Part shown: positions 17,153-25,855 of the stretch, piece after piece
Layout: every line of letters begins with the position of its first letter
How positions within the stretch are numbered: position 1 is the stretch's first letter
NCBI RefSeq assembly: GCF_026163685.1
Contig: NZ_JAOXSR010000003.1
Location: forward strand, 62,001-126,000
Direction of reading: 5' to 3'
Source of the DNA: Oerskovia flava
Lineage (GTDB): Bacteria; Actinomycetota; Actinomycetes; Actinomycetales; Cellulomonadaceae
Length of the DNA stretch: 64,000 nucleotides
Position numbers and translations under genes: made by a program
Notes under the pieces: generated by a model
Database searches by the model: none
Seen by the model: the letters and a program-made list of their open reading frames with translations, nothing else
What the model was told of the DNA's origin: nothing

Positions 17153-17782
17153 TCAGGCGGGGAGGGGCAGACGGACCGGAGGGCCCCGGCGTGGCGCGGC
17201 CGTGCGGACCAGCCTCGCGAGCGCCGTCGTCCGGACGGGTCCGGTGGGTGTCGTCCGGGCTCGCGCGGGCGTCGACGGTCGGAAGACGTCGGTCAGCGCC
17301 GGCAGCAGCCACGACCACACGGCCAGCGCGAAGCCCGCGGCACGCTCGCTCGCCACCAGCGCGACCGCGGTGAGCAGCACGGCGGCGGCGTGCGCAGCGA
17401 GCATCGGTGCACCGACGCCGTGCGTCGTGTGCGCGACGGACCCGGTGGCAGCACCCGCGAGCGCGGTCGTGCCGTGGTGGGTCATCACGCCCGGCAGGGA
17501 GGTCCCGGCCGGTGGTGCCGCGAGGATCGAGAACCCGTGGTGCAGCACGAGCTGGAGCAGGGCGAGGAGCGGAACCAGCACGAGGACGCGTGCGCGGGCC
17601 CGGGCCGCCGCGGAGGACACCGCGACGGTGAGCGAGCCGAGCGCGAGCAGGCCCAGCCCGGTCGGCAGCTCGCCGCCGCCGGTCGCGTGCGCCGTGGCTG
17701 CGACACCGAGCGTGGTGGTCGAGAGCAGCACGGTGCGCAGGAGGTGCGCCGCACGCCGTTGCTGCTCGTCCACGCGCGACAC
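17153..17782 (-). CDS. Five-helix membrane protein with His-rich loop, copper-cluster paralogue B
   Basis: A 209-residue membrane protein with the same plan as the gene at 16458: LLALLQLVLHHGFSIL, then VMTHHGTTALAG and HTTHGVGAPMLAAHAAAV, then a last helix ending LAVWSWLLPAL. The GTG at 17782 lies one base after the MarR stop, so it is translated from the MarR transcript. Candidate copper-handling membrane protein; the assignment rests on His content and neighbourhood only. Confidence 0.65.
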   Translation of the reverse strand: MSRVDEQQRRAAHLLRTVLLSTTTLGVAATAHATGGGELPTGLGLLALGSLTVAVSSAAARARARVLVLVPLLALLQLVLHHGFSILAAPPAGTSLPGVMTHHGTTALAGAATGSVAHTTHGVGAPMLAAHAAAVLLTAVALVASERAAGFALAVWSWLLPALTDVFRPSTPARARTTPTGPVRTTALARLVRTAAPRRGPPVRLPLPA

Positions 17783-17783
17783 C

Positions 17784-18245
17784 CTACCCGTCGACCGTCA
17801 GCGACGTCGGGCGGCGGGTCACCAGCATCGTCAGCAGGGCCGTGAGACGTTCGCGCTCGGTCTCCGAGAGCGGCTCGAGCAGGTGGTCCTGCGCCGCCGC
17901 GAGGACGCTCTCGAGTGCGGCGAGCCGCTGGCGACCCTCGGGCATGAGGATGACGAGGTTGCGACGGCGGTCGGCCGGGTCGTCCCGGCGCTCGACGTAG
18001 CCCTCGGCAGCGAGGCGGTCGACGAGGGCCACCATGTCGCTGCGGTCGATGCCGCACCGGCGGCCGAGGTCCGCCTGGCTGCCGGGCCCGAACTCGTCGA
18101 GCGCTGCCAGCAGTGCGAAGTGCGAGCGGTGGGCGCCGACGGTGCTGAGCTCGTCGGTCACACGGCGGGACGCGTCCAGCGCCGCCTGGTTGATCAACCA
18201 GCTCGGCAGCTCGCGCAGTCGCGCCGGTGCGCTCTCGATGTCCAC
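17784..18245 (-). CDS. MarR-family transcriptional regulator
   Basis: A 153-residue winged-helix repressor of the MarR family. The wHTH is clear: GPGSQADLGRRCGIDRSDMVALVDRLAAEGYVERRDDPADRRRNLVILMPEG includes the recognition helix and the D-x-R-DRR wing. It heads an operon with two His-rich membrane proteins and reads away from a SnoaL-like gene across palindromic operators, so it probably represses both sides. The ligand is unknown; no cysteine or metal site of the CopY/CsoR type is visible. Translation starts at GTG with a TAGGCT box six bases upstream. Confidence 0.85.
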   Translation of the reverse strand: MDIESAPARLRELPSWLINQAALDASRRVTDELSTVGAHRSHFALLAALDEFGPGSQADLGRRCGIDRSDMVALVDRLAAEGYVERRDDPADRRRNLVILMPEGRQRLAALESVLAAAQDHLLEPLSETERERLTALLTMLVTRRPTSLTVDG

Positions 18246-18257
18246 CGCAGCAGCCTA
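18246..18257 (-). promoter_or_regulatory. Leaderless promoter of the MarR gene
   Basis: On the minus strand TAGGCT (18257-18252) ends six bases before the GTG at 18245, with no Shine-Dalgarno sequence. Confidence 0.5.
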
Positions 18258-18278
18258 TCTTTTCGTGGGCGAGACCCC

Positions 18279-18343
18279 TTGTGGGTAGCACCAACGACCT
18301 CTGCTGTTGGCGCTACCCACAAATCCGTTGGCAGTGCCAACGG
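18279..18343. promoter_or_regulatory. Palindromic operators between the MarR and SnoaL-like genes
   Basis: A 17-bp inverted repeat with one mismatch has arms at 18279-18295 and 18306-18322 (outer TTGTGGGTAGC, inner CCAAC/GTTGG) and a 10-bp spacer. A second palindrome, CCGTTGGCAGTGCCAACGG, occupies 18325-18343. Both share GTTGG/CCAAC half-sites, as expected for a dimeric MarR regulator controlling both directions. Confidence 0.7.
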
Positions 18344-18360
18344 TGAGCGAGGAGGTCGCC

Positions 18361-18810
18361 ATGCCCGTCCCCGAGGTCCACGCGTGCTGCGACCGTGACC
18401 GGATCACGACGCTCGTCCACCGCCTCGGCGCCGCGCTCGACGAGGGGCGGTTCGAGGACCTGCGGCCGCTGTTGACCGAGGACGCGGCAGCCCACACCCC
18501 CGGTGGTGTCGCGGCGGGGATCGACGCCCTCGTCGCCCAGGCCGCGCGCAACCACGCGCCGGGCGACGGCATCCAGCACGTCATCAGCAACGTCCTCGTC
18601 GGTCTCGACGGGGACCGTGCGCAGGTCCGGGCGAACCTGGTGGCCACGTTCGCCCGGCAAGCACCCGACCCGGACCGCCCCGTGACCTTGGGAGCGGTCT
18701 ACCGCTTCGAGGCGCGCCGCACCGCGGCCGGGTGGCGGCTCACGTCGGTCCGCTCGACGCCCGTCTGGTCCTCCTTCGCGCCGGTCGGCCGGTTCAGCGC
18801 AGCACGCTGA
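18361..18810 (+). CDS. SnoaL-like (NTF2 fold) protein
   Basis: A 149-residue cone-shaped alpha+beta barrel protein. It begins with helices RDRITTLVHRLGAALDEGRFEDLRPLLTED, typical of SnoaL-like ring cyclase/dehydratase relatives, and ends TAAGWRLTSVRSTPVW. The ATG at 18361 has GGAGG seven bases upstream; an upstream TTG frame is rejected because it lies within the operator. Divergent from marR and probably its regulatory target. It overlaps the convergent transglutaminase gene by 17 bp. Substrate unknown. Confidence 0.75.
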   Translation: MPVPEVHACCDRDRITTLVHRLGAALDEGRFEDLRPLLTEDAAAHTPGGVAAGIDALVAQAARNHAPGDGIQHVISNVLVGLDGDRAQVRANLVATFARQAPDPDRPVTLGAVYRFEARRTAAGWRLTSVRSTPVWSSFAPVGRFSAAR

Positions 18811-19588
18811 GCCGGGTCCCGTCGTCGGCCGGCAGGGTGCCGGCGCTGGTCGCGGTCACCTCGAGCTCCTGGAGCGTGATCCGGCCGCCGTAGCTCGACA
18901 GGAACGCGGTGTCGGCGGCGTCGCGGCCGGTCGCGATGCGCAGCAGCGTGCTGCGCGGCGCCAGTCGCGTGGCGTCCACGACGTGCCACGACCCGTCGAC
19001 GTGCGCCTCGGCCACCGCATGGAAGTCCATCGGCTCGAGCCCGGGCGCGTACACGGACACCAGGCGTGCCGGGACCTCCATGGCGCGCAGCAGGCCGACG
19101 ACGAGGTGGGCGTAGTCGCGGCACACCCCGGTGCGCGTGAGGACCGTGTCGATCGCCCCGTCGGTCGGTCCGCTCGAACCCGGTACGTACGCGAGGTGCT
19201 CGAACACCCAGTCCACGACGGCGTCGAGCAGCTCCGCCCCCGACAGCCCGCCGAACTGGTCGACCGCGAAGGCGAGCAGCTTGTCGGACTCGGCGTAGCG
19301 GCTGGGTCGCAGGTACTCGACGAGGTCGGCCTCGGCGACGGGCGGGGGGTCGTCCTGCCCGGCCACGGTCGCGCGGTACTCGATCGCGGTCCGGCCCGCG
19401 GGCGCCTGCACGCGGTGCACCCGGGTACCGTGGCGCGTCTCGATCTCGGTGACGTCGAGGGCGACCCCGCCGCGGACGTCGAGCTCCTCGTCGAGCGTGT
19501 ACGCGCCGCGGGGGACGGCGACGGACAGGACGAGGTCGGTGGGGTCGTCCGCGTCGAGGACGAGGTGGGCGGTGACGGTGCGGTGCAC
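18794..19588 (-). CDS. Transglutaminase-like cysteine peptidase-fold protein
   Basis: A 264-residue protein with an N-terminal beta-rich domain and a transglutaminase core. The catalytic triad can be read as Cys in RTGVCRDYAHL, His in MDFHAVAEAHV and Asp in WHVVDAT. Proteins of this bacterial family are intracellular putative proteases or transamidases. The GTG at 19588 follows a GGAAGG ribosome-binding site; the longer frame adds a low-complexity Arg/Ser tract and is rejected. No signal peptide. Confidence 0.85.
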   Translation of the reverse strand: MHRTVTAHLVLDADDPTDLVLSVAVPRGAYTLDEELDVRGGVALDVTEIETRHGTRVHRVQAPAGRTAIEYRATVAGQDDPPPVAEADLVEYLRPSRYAESDKLLAFAVDQFGGLSGAELLDAVVDWVFEHLAYVPGSSGPTDGAIDTVLTRTGVCRDYAHLVVGLLRAMEVPARLVSVYAPGLEPMDFHAVAEAHVDGSWHVVDATRLAPRSTLLRIATGRDAADTAFLSSYGGRITLQELEVTATSAGTLPADDGTRLSVLR

Positions 19589-19643
19589 GGGGTGGGCCTT
19601 CCGTAGGGACGTGCGGCGTGCTGCGGGTCGGTCGGACCGCGGC

Positions 19644-20882
19644 TCAGCGGTCGAGTCTCTCCTTCGCGGCGAGTACTCGCAGCACGGCGGCGTCGACCTG
19701 CGCGGCGAAGTCGGCGTCGTCACGAGCCCGCTCGACCATCGCGTCGGCCATCTCGGCGACCACGCCCGGGTCTGCGGACGCCAGGACCATGTCCCCGCCC
19801 GCGGCGATCGTCAGCACGGCGCGCTCGGCCGGGCTCCACGCCTGGACCTGCACGGCCGCGGACACGTCGTCGGTGATGACCACGCCCTCGAAGGCGAGCT
19901 CGTCGCGCAGCAGGTCGTCGACGACGACGGGGGAGAACGCCGCAGGCACCGAGTCGTCGATCTGCGTGTAGACGGCCGTCGACGTCATGACGAACACCGC
20001 ACCTGCGTCGATTCCGGAACGGAAGAGGTCGACCGACGGGTCGTCGCGCGTCGTGGTGTCGTCCACGACGTCGGCCGCGGTGTCCGTGTTGGCGGTCACG
20101 CGCCCGAGGCCGGGGAAGTGCTTGATCGTGGCGTCGACACCCGAGGCGACCATCCCGGCGGTGAACGCGTTCCCGTGGGAGGCCACGACGTCGGGCGTGA
20201 AGCCGTAGTTGCGCTCGTAGTACCCGATGGGCGGGTTCTGGGCCGCGGTCTCCTCGGGGACCAGGTCCATGACCGGCGCCAGGTTGAGGTTGATGCCCGT
20301 CGCCGCGAGCTCCGCGCCCCACGCGGTCGCGTCCTCCTCGAGCGCGGCGGGGTCGAGCGCGGACTGGTCGAGCGCCGTCGGGACGTCGGAGAACCCGTCA
20401 CCGCGCAGCACCTGGACGTACCCGCCCTCCTGGTCGGTCGCGACGAACATCGGGGTGCCGTTCGTCGTCTCGTCCGACACCAACGACGTGAACGACTCGA
20501 CGAGGTCGGTCACCGGCCCGGCCCCCTCGCTGCTGCGGCCCGCGACGAACACGTTCCCGACGTGCAGGTCCGTCACGGCGTCGTAGCTCGCCTGCTGGGG
20601 GCCGCTGACGTCCACGCCCACCATGAGGAGCTGGCCGACCTTCTGCTCGATGGTCCAGCCCGCCAGCGGGTCGGCGTCCGGCTCGGGCGGCGGCGACGGG
20701 TCCGGTGAGGGGTCCTCGATCGGCGCGTCCGACGTCGCGGCGCCCGTCGTCGGCGGAGCGGGCTCCTGCCCGCGGTCCGCCCCGGGGCCCAGCGTGAACC
20801 ATGCGACGACCCCCACGAGCGCTGCCGCGAGCACACCGACGACGCTCCACACGACCGTCCGACGTCCCTGACCTGTCTGCAC
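19644..20882 (-). CDS. Glycoside hydrolase family 3, beta-N-acetylhexosaminidase (NagZ-like), membrane-anchored
   Basis: A 412-residue enzyme with one N-terminal membrane helix (VVWSVVGVLAAALVGVVAWF), a Pro/Asp-rich linker (residues 40-72) and a GH3 barrel. Diagnostic segments are QKVGQLLMVGVD, DQEGGYVQVLRG, the KHFPGLGRVTANTDT loop and the nucleophile region GVVITDDVSA. NagZ-like enzymes remove N-acetylglucosamine from muropeptides; an extracytoplasmic location suggests cell-wall turnover or scavenging. The GTG start has GGAGGT six bases upstream. GH3 beta-glucosidase activity is less likely given the short single-domain form. Confidence 0.85.
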   Translation of the reverse strand: MQTGQGRRTVVWSVVGVLAAALVGVVAWFTLGPGADRGQEPAPPTTGAATSDAPIEDPSPDPSPPPEPDADPLAGWTIEQKVGQLLMVGVDVSGPQQASYDAVTDLHVGNVFVAGRSSEGAGPVTDLVESFTSLVSDETTNGTPMFVATDQEGGYVQVLRGDGFSDVPTALDQSALDPAALEEDATAWGAELAATGINLNLAPVMDLVPEETAAQNPPIGYYERNYGFTPDVVASHGNAFTAGMVASGVDATIKHFPGLGRVTANTDTAADVVDDTTTRDDPSVDLFRSGIDAGAVFVMTSTAVYTQIDDSVPAAFSPVVVDDLLRDELAFEGVVITDDVSAAVQVQAWSPAERAVLTIAAGGDMVLASADPGVVAEMADAMVERARDDADFAAQVDAAVLRVLAAKERLDR

Positions 20883-21156
20883 GCGACACCTCCGCGGGCA
20901 ACGGTAGTGGTCAGCGCCGTGGTGCCTGTCACCGCGGGTGCGGACGCTCAGGGTTGTCGGCAGGACGGTCGTCAGCGCGGGTGGTGGTGGGGTGCCCGTG
21001 GGATGCTGGTGCGCACCATGGTGACCTACATCACTGACTCGTTCTCGTCATGATCCGGTCCCGCCGTCGTCCCATCTCGTAACCACCTCGTACTAACCTG
21101 CACCTGGCGGACGTCCCGACCACGGACGTCGCCGTCGCCTCACCACCGGAGCACCC

Positions 21157-23703
21157 ATGACTTCTCCAGGCATCTCGAGCCGACCCGGTCCCGCCCGCCG
21201 TATCGTCGCGGCCGCTGCCGCCGCTCTCCTCGCCCTCACCGGTGCGGCGGCGCTCGCGGTCGGGCCGCAGGCGTTGCCCGCCGCGGCCGACCCGGCACCC
21301 CAGTGCCCGCCGGACGGGGAGTTCCCCGGCATCGGCAACGACCCGCTGTGGACCGACGACAACGTCGCGGTCTACGCGGGCGGCAACTACACCGCGACGG
21401 GTGGCGCGGCCGAGTCGGAGGGTCTGCTGCTCGTCCGCGGCGACGCCACGTTCGAGGCACCCGGGAACTTCAGCGTCGGGACGGTCGGGGCCGGTTCGCA
21501 GATCGTCCCGACCGGCGGCTCGGTGATGCTCGCCGTCGGTGGCGACATGACCGTGGCCGACGGTACGAGCGTGACCGTCGGGTCGCTGGTGCCGGGCGGC
21601 GGCGCCGTGAACGTGGGCGGCAGCCTCACCGCCTCCGGCGCCCTGAGCACCGAGGGGACCGACGGCGCGCCGGGCGCACCGGTGCAGACCGGCCTGGGCC
21701 AGGCGGCCGCCATGGCGCCGTACGCGACCTTCCAGGACGTCGTGGTCGACGCCTCGGCGGACCTCGCCGCACTGCCGGGGACCCCCGCCGACGTGACCGG
21801 CAACCAGCTGCGCATCACGGGCCCCGGGGCCGGCGAGCCCGCTCCCGAGCTCTTCGTCGTCACGGTCGACGCGGCCGACCTCGCGGGCGTGACCGAGATC
21901 TACGTCGACGACATGCCGCAGTGGACGCCGATCGCGGTCAACGTCACCGGCACCGCCGACGTCACCTTCTCGCCGAACTACGTCGCCTGGAACGGTGACC
22001 GCGTCGACGGCACGACCTCGCCCGACATCGGCAACGCGTCCTCGGCGCTCCTGTGGAACTTCGCGCAGACGCCGACCCTCGAGATCGGTGGGTCCAGCCA
22101 GTTCATCGGGACGATCCTGGCGCCGGCGGCGGACACGACGATCACCGCGAGCACCAACGGTCGTGTGCTCGTCGGTGGCGACCTGACGACGTCGGGCGTG
22201 GGCAACGAGCAGCACAACTACCCATGGATCGGCCCCGGTCCGTTCGCGTGCGTCACGGGCGGCACCTTCACGGTCGTCAAGGAGGTCGTGGGCAGCGGTG
22301 CGCAGAGCGTCCCCGCCGACACGGAGTTCACGGTCGACTACTCCTACGAGGCGGACGGCAGCACCGTCACCGGCACCCTCGTCGTCCGCGCCGACGGCGT
22401 CCCCGTCACGGGCCCGGCCGGGCTCGCCGAGGGCACCGTGGTCACGCTGGCCGAGGGCGACCTGCCCGACGTCGACGGCGTCACCTGGGGCGCGCCGGTC
22501 TTCACGCCCTCCGCGTCGGTCACGATCGGTGCCGACGAGACCGTCGCCGTCACGCTGACGAACACCGCCGACACCGTCGACCCGACGCAGACCGGTGGTT
22601 TCACCCTCGCCAAGGACGTCACGGGCGAGGCGGCCGGCGCCGTTCCCGACGACACCGAGTTCACGGTCGGGTACTCCTACGAGCTGGCGGGCGAGACCGT
22701 CACCGGCACGCTGACGGTGCTCGCCGACGGCGCGGTCGTCGCCGGCCCGCAGGACCTGCCCGCAGGGACCGAGGTGACCTTCACCGAGATCGACCTCCCC
22801 GAGGTCGACGGCGTCCTGTGGGGCGAGCCGGTCTTCGCGCCGTCCGCGACGATCACCGTGCTCGACGGCGAGGACGTCGCGGTCACCCTCACCAACACCG
22901 CCCTCGTCGCGGACGAGACCGGCGGCTTCTCGATGCTCAAGGTCGTCGACGGCGACGGTGCCCCGCTGGTGCCGGCCGACACCGAGTTCTCGGTGTGGTT
23001 CGGCTACGAGCTCGGTGAGGTCCTCGTCGTCGGCGAGCTCGTTCTCCTGGCCGACGGCACCGTGACCGAGGGCCCGCAGGACCTGGCGGACGGCACCGAG
23101 GTGTTCTTCGCCGAGGCCGACCTGCCCGAGGTCGCGGGCATCACGTGGGGCGAGCCCGTGTTCAGCGTGGACGGCGAGCCCGGTGACACCCTGACGATCG
23201 GGGCGGGCGAGCAGACCGAGATCACGCTGACCAACACGGCGGTCTCGCAGGGCGCCGTGGGCGGGTTCTCCGTGGCGAAGTCCGTCACCGGCACAGCCGC
23301 GTCGACGGTCCCCGACGACACCGAGTTCACGGTCGCCTACGCCTACGAGCAGGACGGCGAACCTGTCACCGGGACGCTGGCGGTCCTCGCCGACGGCACG
23401 GTCGTCGACGGCCCGCAGGACCTGCCGGCCGGGACGGTCGTCTCGCTCGACGAGGTCGACCTGCCGGCGTTCGACGGCGTCTCCTGGGGCACCCCGGTGT
23501 TCACCGTCGACGGTGACCGGGTCACGACCGTGACCGTCCCGGTGGACGCGTCGGTCGAGATCGAGCTGACGAACACCGCGACCGGCACCGGTGGCGCGCT
23601 CGCCACCACGGGTGGCGACGTCGCCGTCCTCGCGACCCTCGCCGGCCTGCTGGTCGGTGGCGGCGTGCTCACGCTGGTGCTCGCGAGGCGCCGTCGGGCC
23701 TGA
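21157..23703 (+). CDS. Surface protein: choice-of-anchor A domain, four DUF5979-type repeats and a LATTG sorting signal
   Basis: An 848-residue cell-wall protein. After the signal peptide (ending near AAADPAPQC) comes a choice-of-anchor A family domain (GIGNDPLWTDDNVAVYAGGNY to HNYPWIGPGPF, to about residue 365). Four Ig-like DUF5979-type repeats of about 105 residues follow, each opening with a K-x-V-x-G strand (TVVKEVVGSG, TLAKDVTGEA, SMLKVVDGDG, SVAKSVTGTA) and ending with a TLTNTA-like strand. The C-terminus is LATTGG, a hydrophobic helix and RRRR: a sorting signal of the LAxTG type used by class E sortases. No sortase gene lies in the window. The promoter may include TAACCT near 21098. 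Confidence 0.85.
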   Translation: MTSPGISSRPGPARRIVAAAAAALLALTGAAALAVGPQALPAAADPAPQCPPDGEFPGIGNDPLWTDDNVAVYAGGNYTATGGAAESEGLLLVRGDATFEAPGNFSVGTVGAGSQIVPTGGSVMLAVGGDMTVADGTSVTVGSLVPGGGAVNVGGSLTASGALSTEGTDGAPGAPVQTGLGQAAAMAPYATFQDVVVDASADLAALPGTPADVTGNQLRITGPGAGEPAPELFVVTVDAADLAGVTEIYVDDMPQWTPIAVNVTGTADVTFSPNYVAWNGDRVDGTTSPDIGNASSALLWNFAQTPTLEIGGSSQFIGTILAPAADTTITASTNGRVLVGGDLTTSGVGNEQHNYPWIGPGPFACVTGGTFTVVKEVVGSGAQSVPADTEFTVDYSYEADGSTVTGTLVVRADGVPVTGPAGLAEGTVVTLAEGDLPDVDGVTWGAPVFTPSASVTIGADETVAVTLTNTADTVDPTQTGGFTLAKDVTGEAAGAVPDDTEFTVGYSYELAGETVTGTLTVLADGAVVAGPQDLPAGTEVTFTEIDLPEVDGVLWGEPVFAPSATITVLDGEDVAVTLTNTALVADETGGFSMLKVVDGDGAPLVPADTEFSVWFGYELGEVLVVGELVLLADGTVTEGPQDLADGTEVFFAEADLPEVAGITWGEPVFSVDGEPGDTLTIGAGEQTEITLTNTAVSQGAVGGFSVAKSVTGTAASTVPDDTEFTVAYAYEQDGEPVTGTLAVLADGTVVDGPQDLPAGTVVSLDEVDLPAFDGVSWGTPVFTVDGDRVTTVTVPVDASVEIELTNTATGTGGALATTGGDVAVLATLAGLLVGGGVLTLVLARRRRA

Positions 23704-23727
23704 GCCTCCTCGCGGCACCCCGCCCGT

Positions 23728-23761
23728 GACGCTCGCCGGTCAGTCGTGACCGGCGAGCGTC
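23728..23761. terminator. Perfect 15-bp hairpin between convergent genes
   Basis: GACGCTCGCCGGTCA (23728-23742) pairs perfectly with 23747-23761 across a GTCG loop. It lies 25 bases after the adhesin stop and contains the last codons and stop of the SRPBCC gene, so it can terminate both. Confidence 0.65.
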
Positions 23762-24153
23762 GCGAGCGCCCGGCACCAGGTGTCCTCGGCTCGCCGGACC
23801 CGCTCGGGGCTCGCCACGTTCTCCTGCACGACCCGCACGGTGGTGCCCGCGTCGTCGGGCTCGAGCGTGATGCTGATGTCGTGGTAGTTCTCGGGCACGT
23901 CCTCGAGCCCGGTGGCGGGCGAGTAGTGCGTGAAGCGCAGCAGGCGCGGACGCTCCACCGCCACGACCTGGCCCCAGTCCGCGAACTCGCGGCCCATGTA
24001 GTGGCCCTCGAACGTCACCGGGCTGCCGGGCCGGAAGTCGGTCTCCACGTTCATCCCCAGCATCCACCGGGCGCCCGGGTGGAGCATCTCGGACCAGACG
24101 ACGGCCGGCGGCCTCGCGACGTGGATGCTGCAGGTGGCGGTCAGTCCCGGCAT
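23740..24153 (-). CDS. SRPBCC (START/Bet v1-like) family protein
   Basis: A 137-residue single-domain protein with the SRPBCC pattern: SIHVARPPAVVWSEMLHP, the strand SPVTFEGHYMGREFADWGQVV, and TLEPDDAGTTVRVVQENV followed by a C-terminal helix with a Trp (EDTWCRALATLAGHD). Such proteins bind hydrophobic ligands in a deep cavity. The ATG at 24153 has GAGGAG seven bases upstream. It is divergent from the tyrosinase gene. Ligand unknown. Confidence 0.75.
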   Translation of the reverse strand: MPGLTATCSIHVARPPAVVWSEMLHPGARWMLGMNVETDFRPGSPVTFEGHYMGREFADWGQVVAVERPRLLRFTHYSPATGLEDVPENYHDISITLEPDDAGTTVRVVQENVASPERVRRAEDTWCRALATLAGHD

Positions 24154-24286
24154 GGTGGCTCCTCGACTCTGGGGTGCTCCTGACGGTAGCGCCACGACGC
24201 TGCTCCAGCAGCCCGGCGGCTGCATCAGACGGTGCTGCTGCTCCCTCCCTGCTGTGGAGAGGTCGTCGCGTCCGACGGAGGGCACC

Positions 24287-25852
24287 ATGTCCACACTGCA
24301 CCAGGTAGCACCCGACTCGTCCACCGCTCCACGGGGCCGCCACCGCACGGCGCCGCCCGCGTACGTGCGCCGCGACGTGTGGAACCTGCAGCCCCCGGGT
24401 GCACCGCCGCACCCGGTGCTCAGCGCCTACGCCGCTGCCGTCCGCGCGCTCAAGGAGGGGCCCGACGTCGGGCACCTGTCCTGGACCCACCACACCCAGG
24501 TGCACGGCATGGTCCCGGACCCGCTCGACGGGCTGCGCAACGAGTGCCAGCACCAGACCTGGTACTTCCTGCCGTGGCACCGCGTGTACCTGTACCACTT
24601 CGAGGCGATCTGCCGGTCGATCATCCAGGGCATGCCGGACGTGTCCGACGAGGTGAAGGACACGTGGGCGCTGCCCTACTGGGACTACGACCGCGGGCCT
24701 GCGGACGACCCCGCTCGCACGCTGCCGCTCGCGTTCCGCGAACCCGTCGTGGACGGCGCCCCGAACCCGCTGTTCGACGACGCGCGGCGGCCCGGGATCA
24801 ACGCGGGGAACCTCGGGCTCGGCCTGCACAGCACGACCGCCGTCGCCTGGTTCGCCGAGCAGCACTTCACCTCCGAGCACATGGACGTCCCCACGTTCGG
24901 CGGACCCGTCACCGGCTTCATGCACAGCGACGGGCCGGCGCTCGGGGCGGTCGAACGAACCCCCCACGGCGACGTCCACGTGGTCGTCGGCGGGCCGGGC
25001 GGGTCGATGTTCAGCTTCGAGCGCGCCGGCGGCGACCCGATCTTCTGGCTCCACCACGCGAACATCGACCGGTTGTGGGAGGTGTGGCGCACCCACGTCG
25101 GCGTCGACCCGGACCTCGAGCGGCTCACCGAGTCGTTCGAGTTCCTCGACGTCACCGGCGCCCGGCGTGTCCTCGACTGGGCGGACGTCTTCGACACCCC
25201 GACGCTCGGGTACACCTACGAGAGCACCGACGTGCCCGACTCCGTCCTGCGCGACCGCGCCCGCCGCGGGATCCGCCCCGAGCGGCCCGCGCCACCGATC
25301 GCCGGACGGGGTGTCGGCCCGGACGAGCCGGGGGACGCCGAACGGCGCGCGCCGGCCGGACCGACGGCTCCCCCGGAGGTGGTCGCCGTCAGCGAGGCAC
25401 CCGTGCACCTGCGCCGGCACGGCAGCGACGAGCTGGACCTCGGGCTCGGCGACCGGGAGCGCCGACAGGCCCTGCGCGCCACCGACCGGCCGGCCGACAC
25501 CGGTCCCGAGCGGCTGCTGCTCGTCCTCGAGCACATCACCGCGAGCGCACCCCCGACCGGCCCGTACGCCGTGTACGCCGGCCCGGAGCAGGACGAGGCG
25601 GCGTTCGTCGGGACCCTGCCGCTGTTCGGCCTCGTGGAGTCCATGTCCGACGCGGCCTCCCACGGCCTGACCTACACGTTCGACGTCACGGAGGTGGCGC
25701 GCGAGCTGCGCGCGCAGGGCCGCTGGGACCCGGCCTCGCTACACCTGTCGTTCCGCTCGTTCGAGGAGGAGTCGGGGGAGCCGGACCAGGACGGCGGGGA
25801 GCCGGAGATCCTCGTCGAGACCGTCCGCCTCCTGGTGCAGGGAGACGGGTGA
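24287..25852 (+). CDS. Tyrosinase-family type 3 copper oxidase
   Basis: A 521-residue polyphenol-oxidase-like enzyme that would oxidise phenols with a binuclear copper centre. CuA ligands are candidates in HTQVHG (near residue 70) and LPWHRVYLYHFE (near 98 and 106). CuB ligands are in the upstream His residues (FMHSDGP, TPHGDVHVV) and DPIFWLHHANIDRLWEVW (near 255). After a Pro/Arg-rich linker (330-380) a C-terminal beta domain (LLVLEHITASAPPTGPYAVY, YTFDVTEVARELRAQGR) resembles the shielding domain of larger PPOs. No signal peptide, so it is cytoplasmic or exported with a partner. The ATG follows GACGGAGGGCACC. Confidence 0.85.
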   Translation: MSTLHQVAPDSSTAPRGRHRTAPPAYVRRDVWNLQPPGAPPHPVLSAYAAAVRALKEGPDVGHLSWTHHTQVHGMVPDPLDGLRNECQHQTWYFLPWHRVYLYHFEAICRSIIQGMPDVSDEVKDTWALPYWDYDRGPADDPARTLPLAFREPVVDGAPNPLFDDARRPGINAGNLGLGLHSTTAVAWFAEQHFTSEHMDVPTFGGPVTGFMHSDGPALGAVERTPHGDVHVVVGGPGGSMFSFERAGGDPIFWLHHANIDRLWEVWRTHVGVDPDLERLTESFEFLDVTGARRVLDWADVFDTPTLGYTYESTDVPDSVLRDRARRGIRPERPAPPIAGRGVGPDEPGDAERRAPAGPTAPPEVVAVSEAPVHLRRHGSDELDLGLGDRERRQALRATDRPADTGPERLLLVLEHITASAPPTGPYAVYAGPEQDEAAFVGTLPLFGLVESMSDAASHGLTYTFDVTEVARELRAQGRWDPASLHLSFRSFEEESGEPDQDGGEPEILVETVRLLVQGDG

Positions 25853-25855
25853 CGC

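Noticed and set aside
16458-17318. Longer form (286 residues) of the His-rich membrane protein
   Set aside because: The extra N-terminus is low-complexity, overlaps the upstream gene and has no ribosome-binding site; ATG 17009 places the first helix properly.
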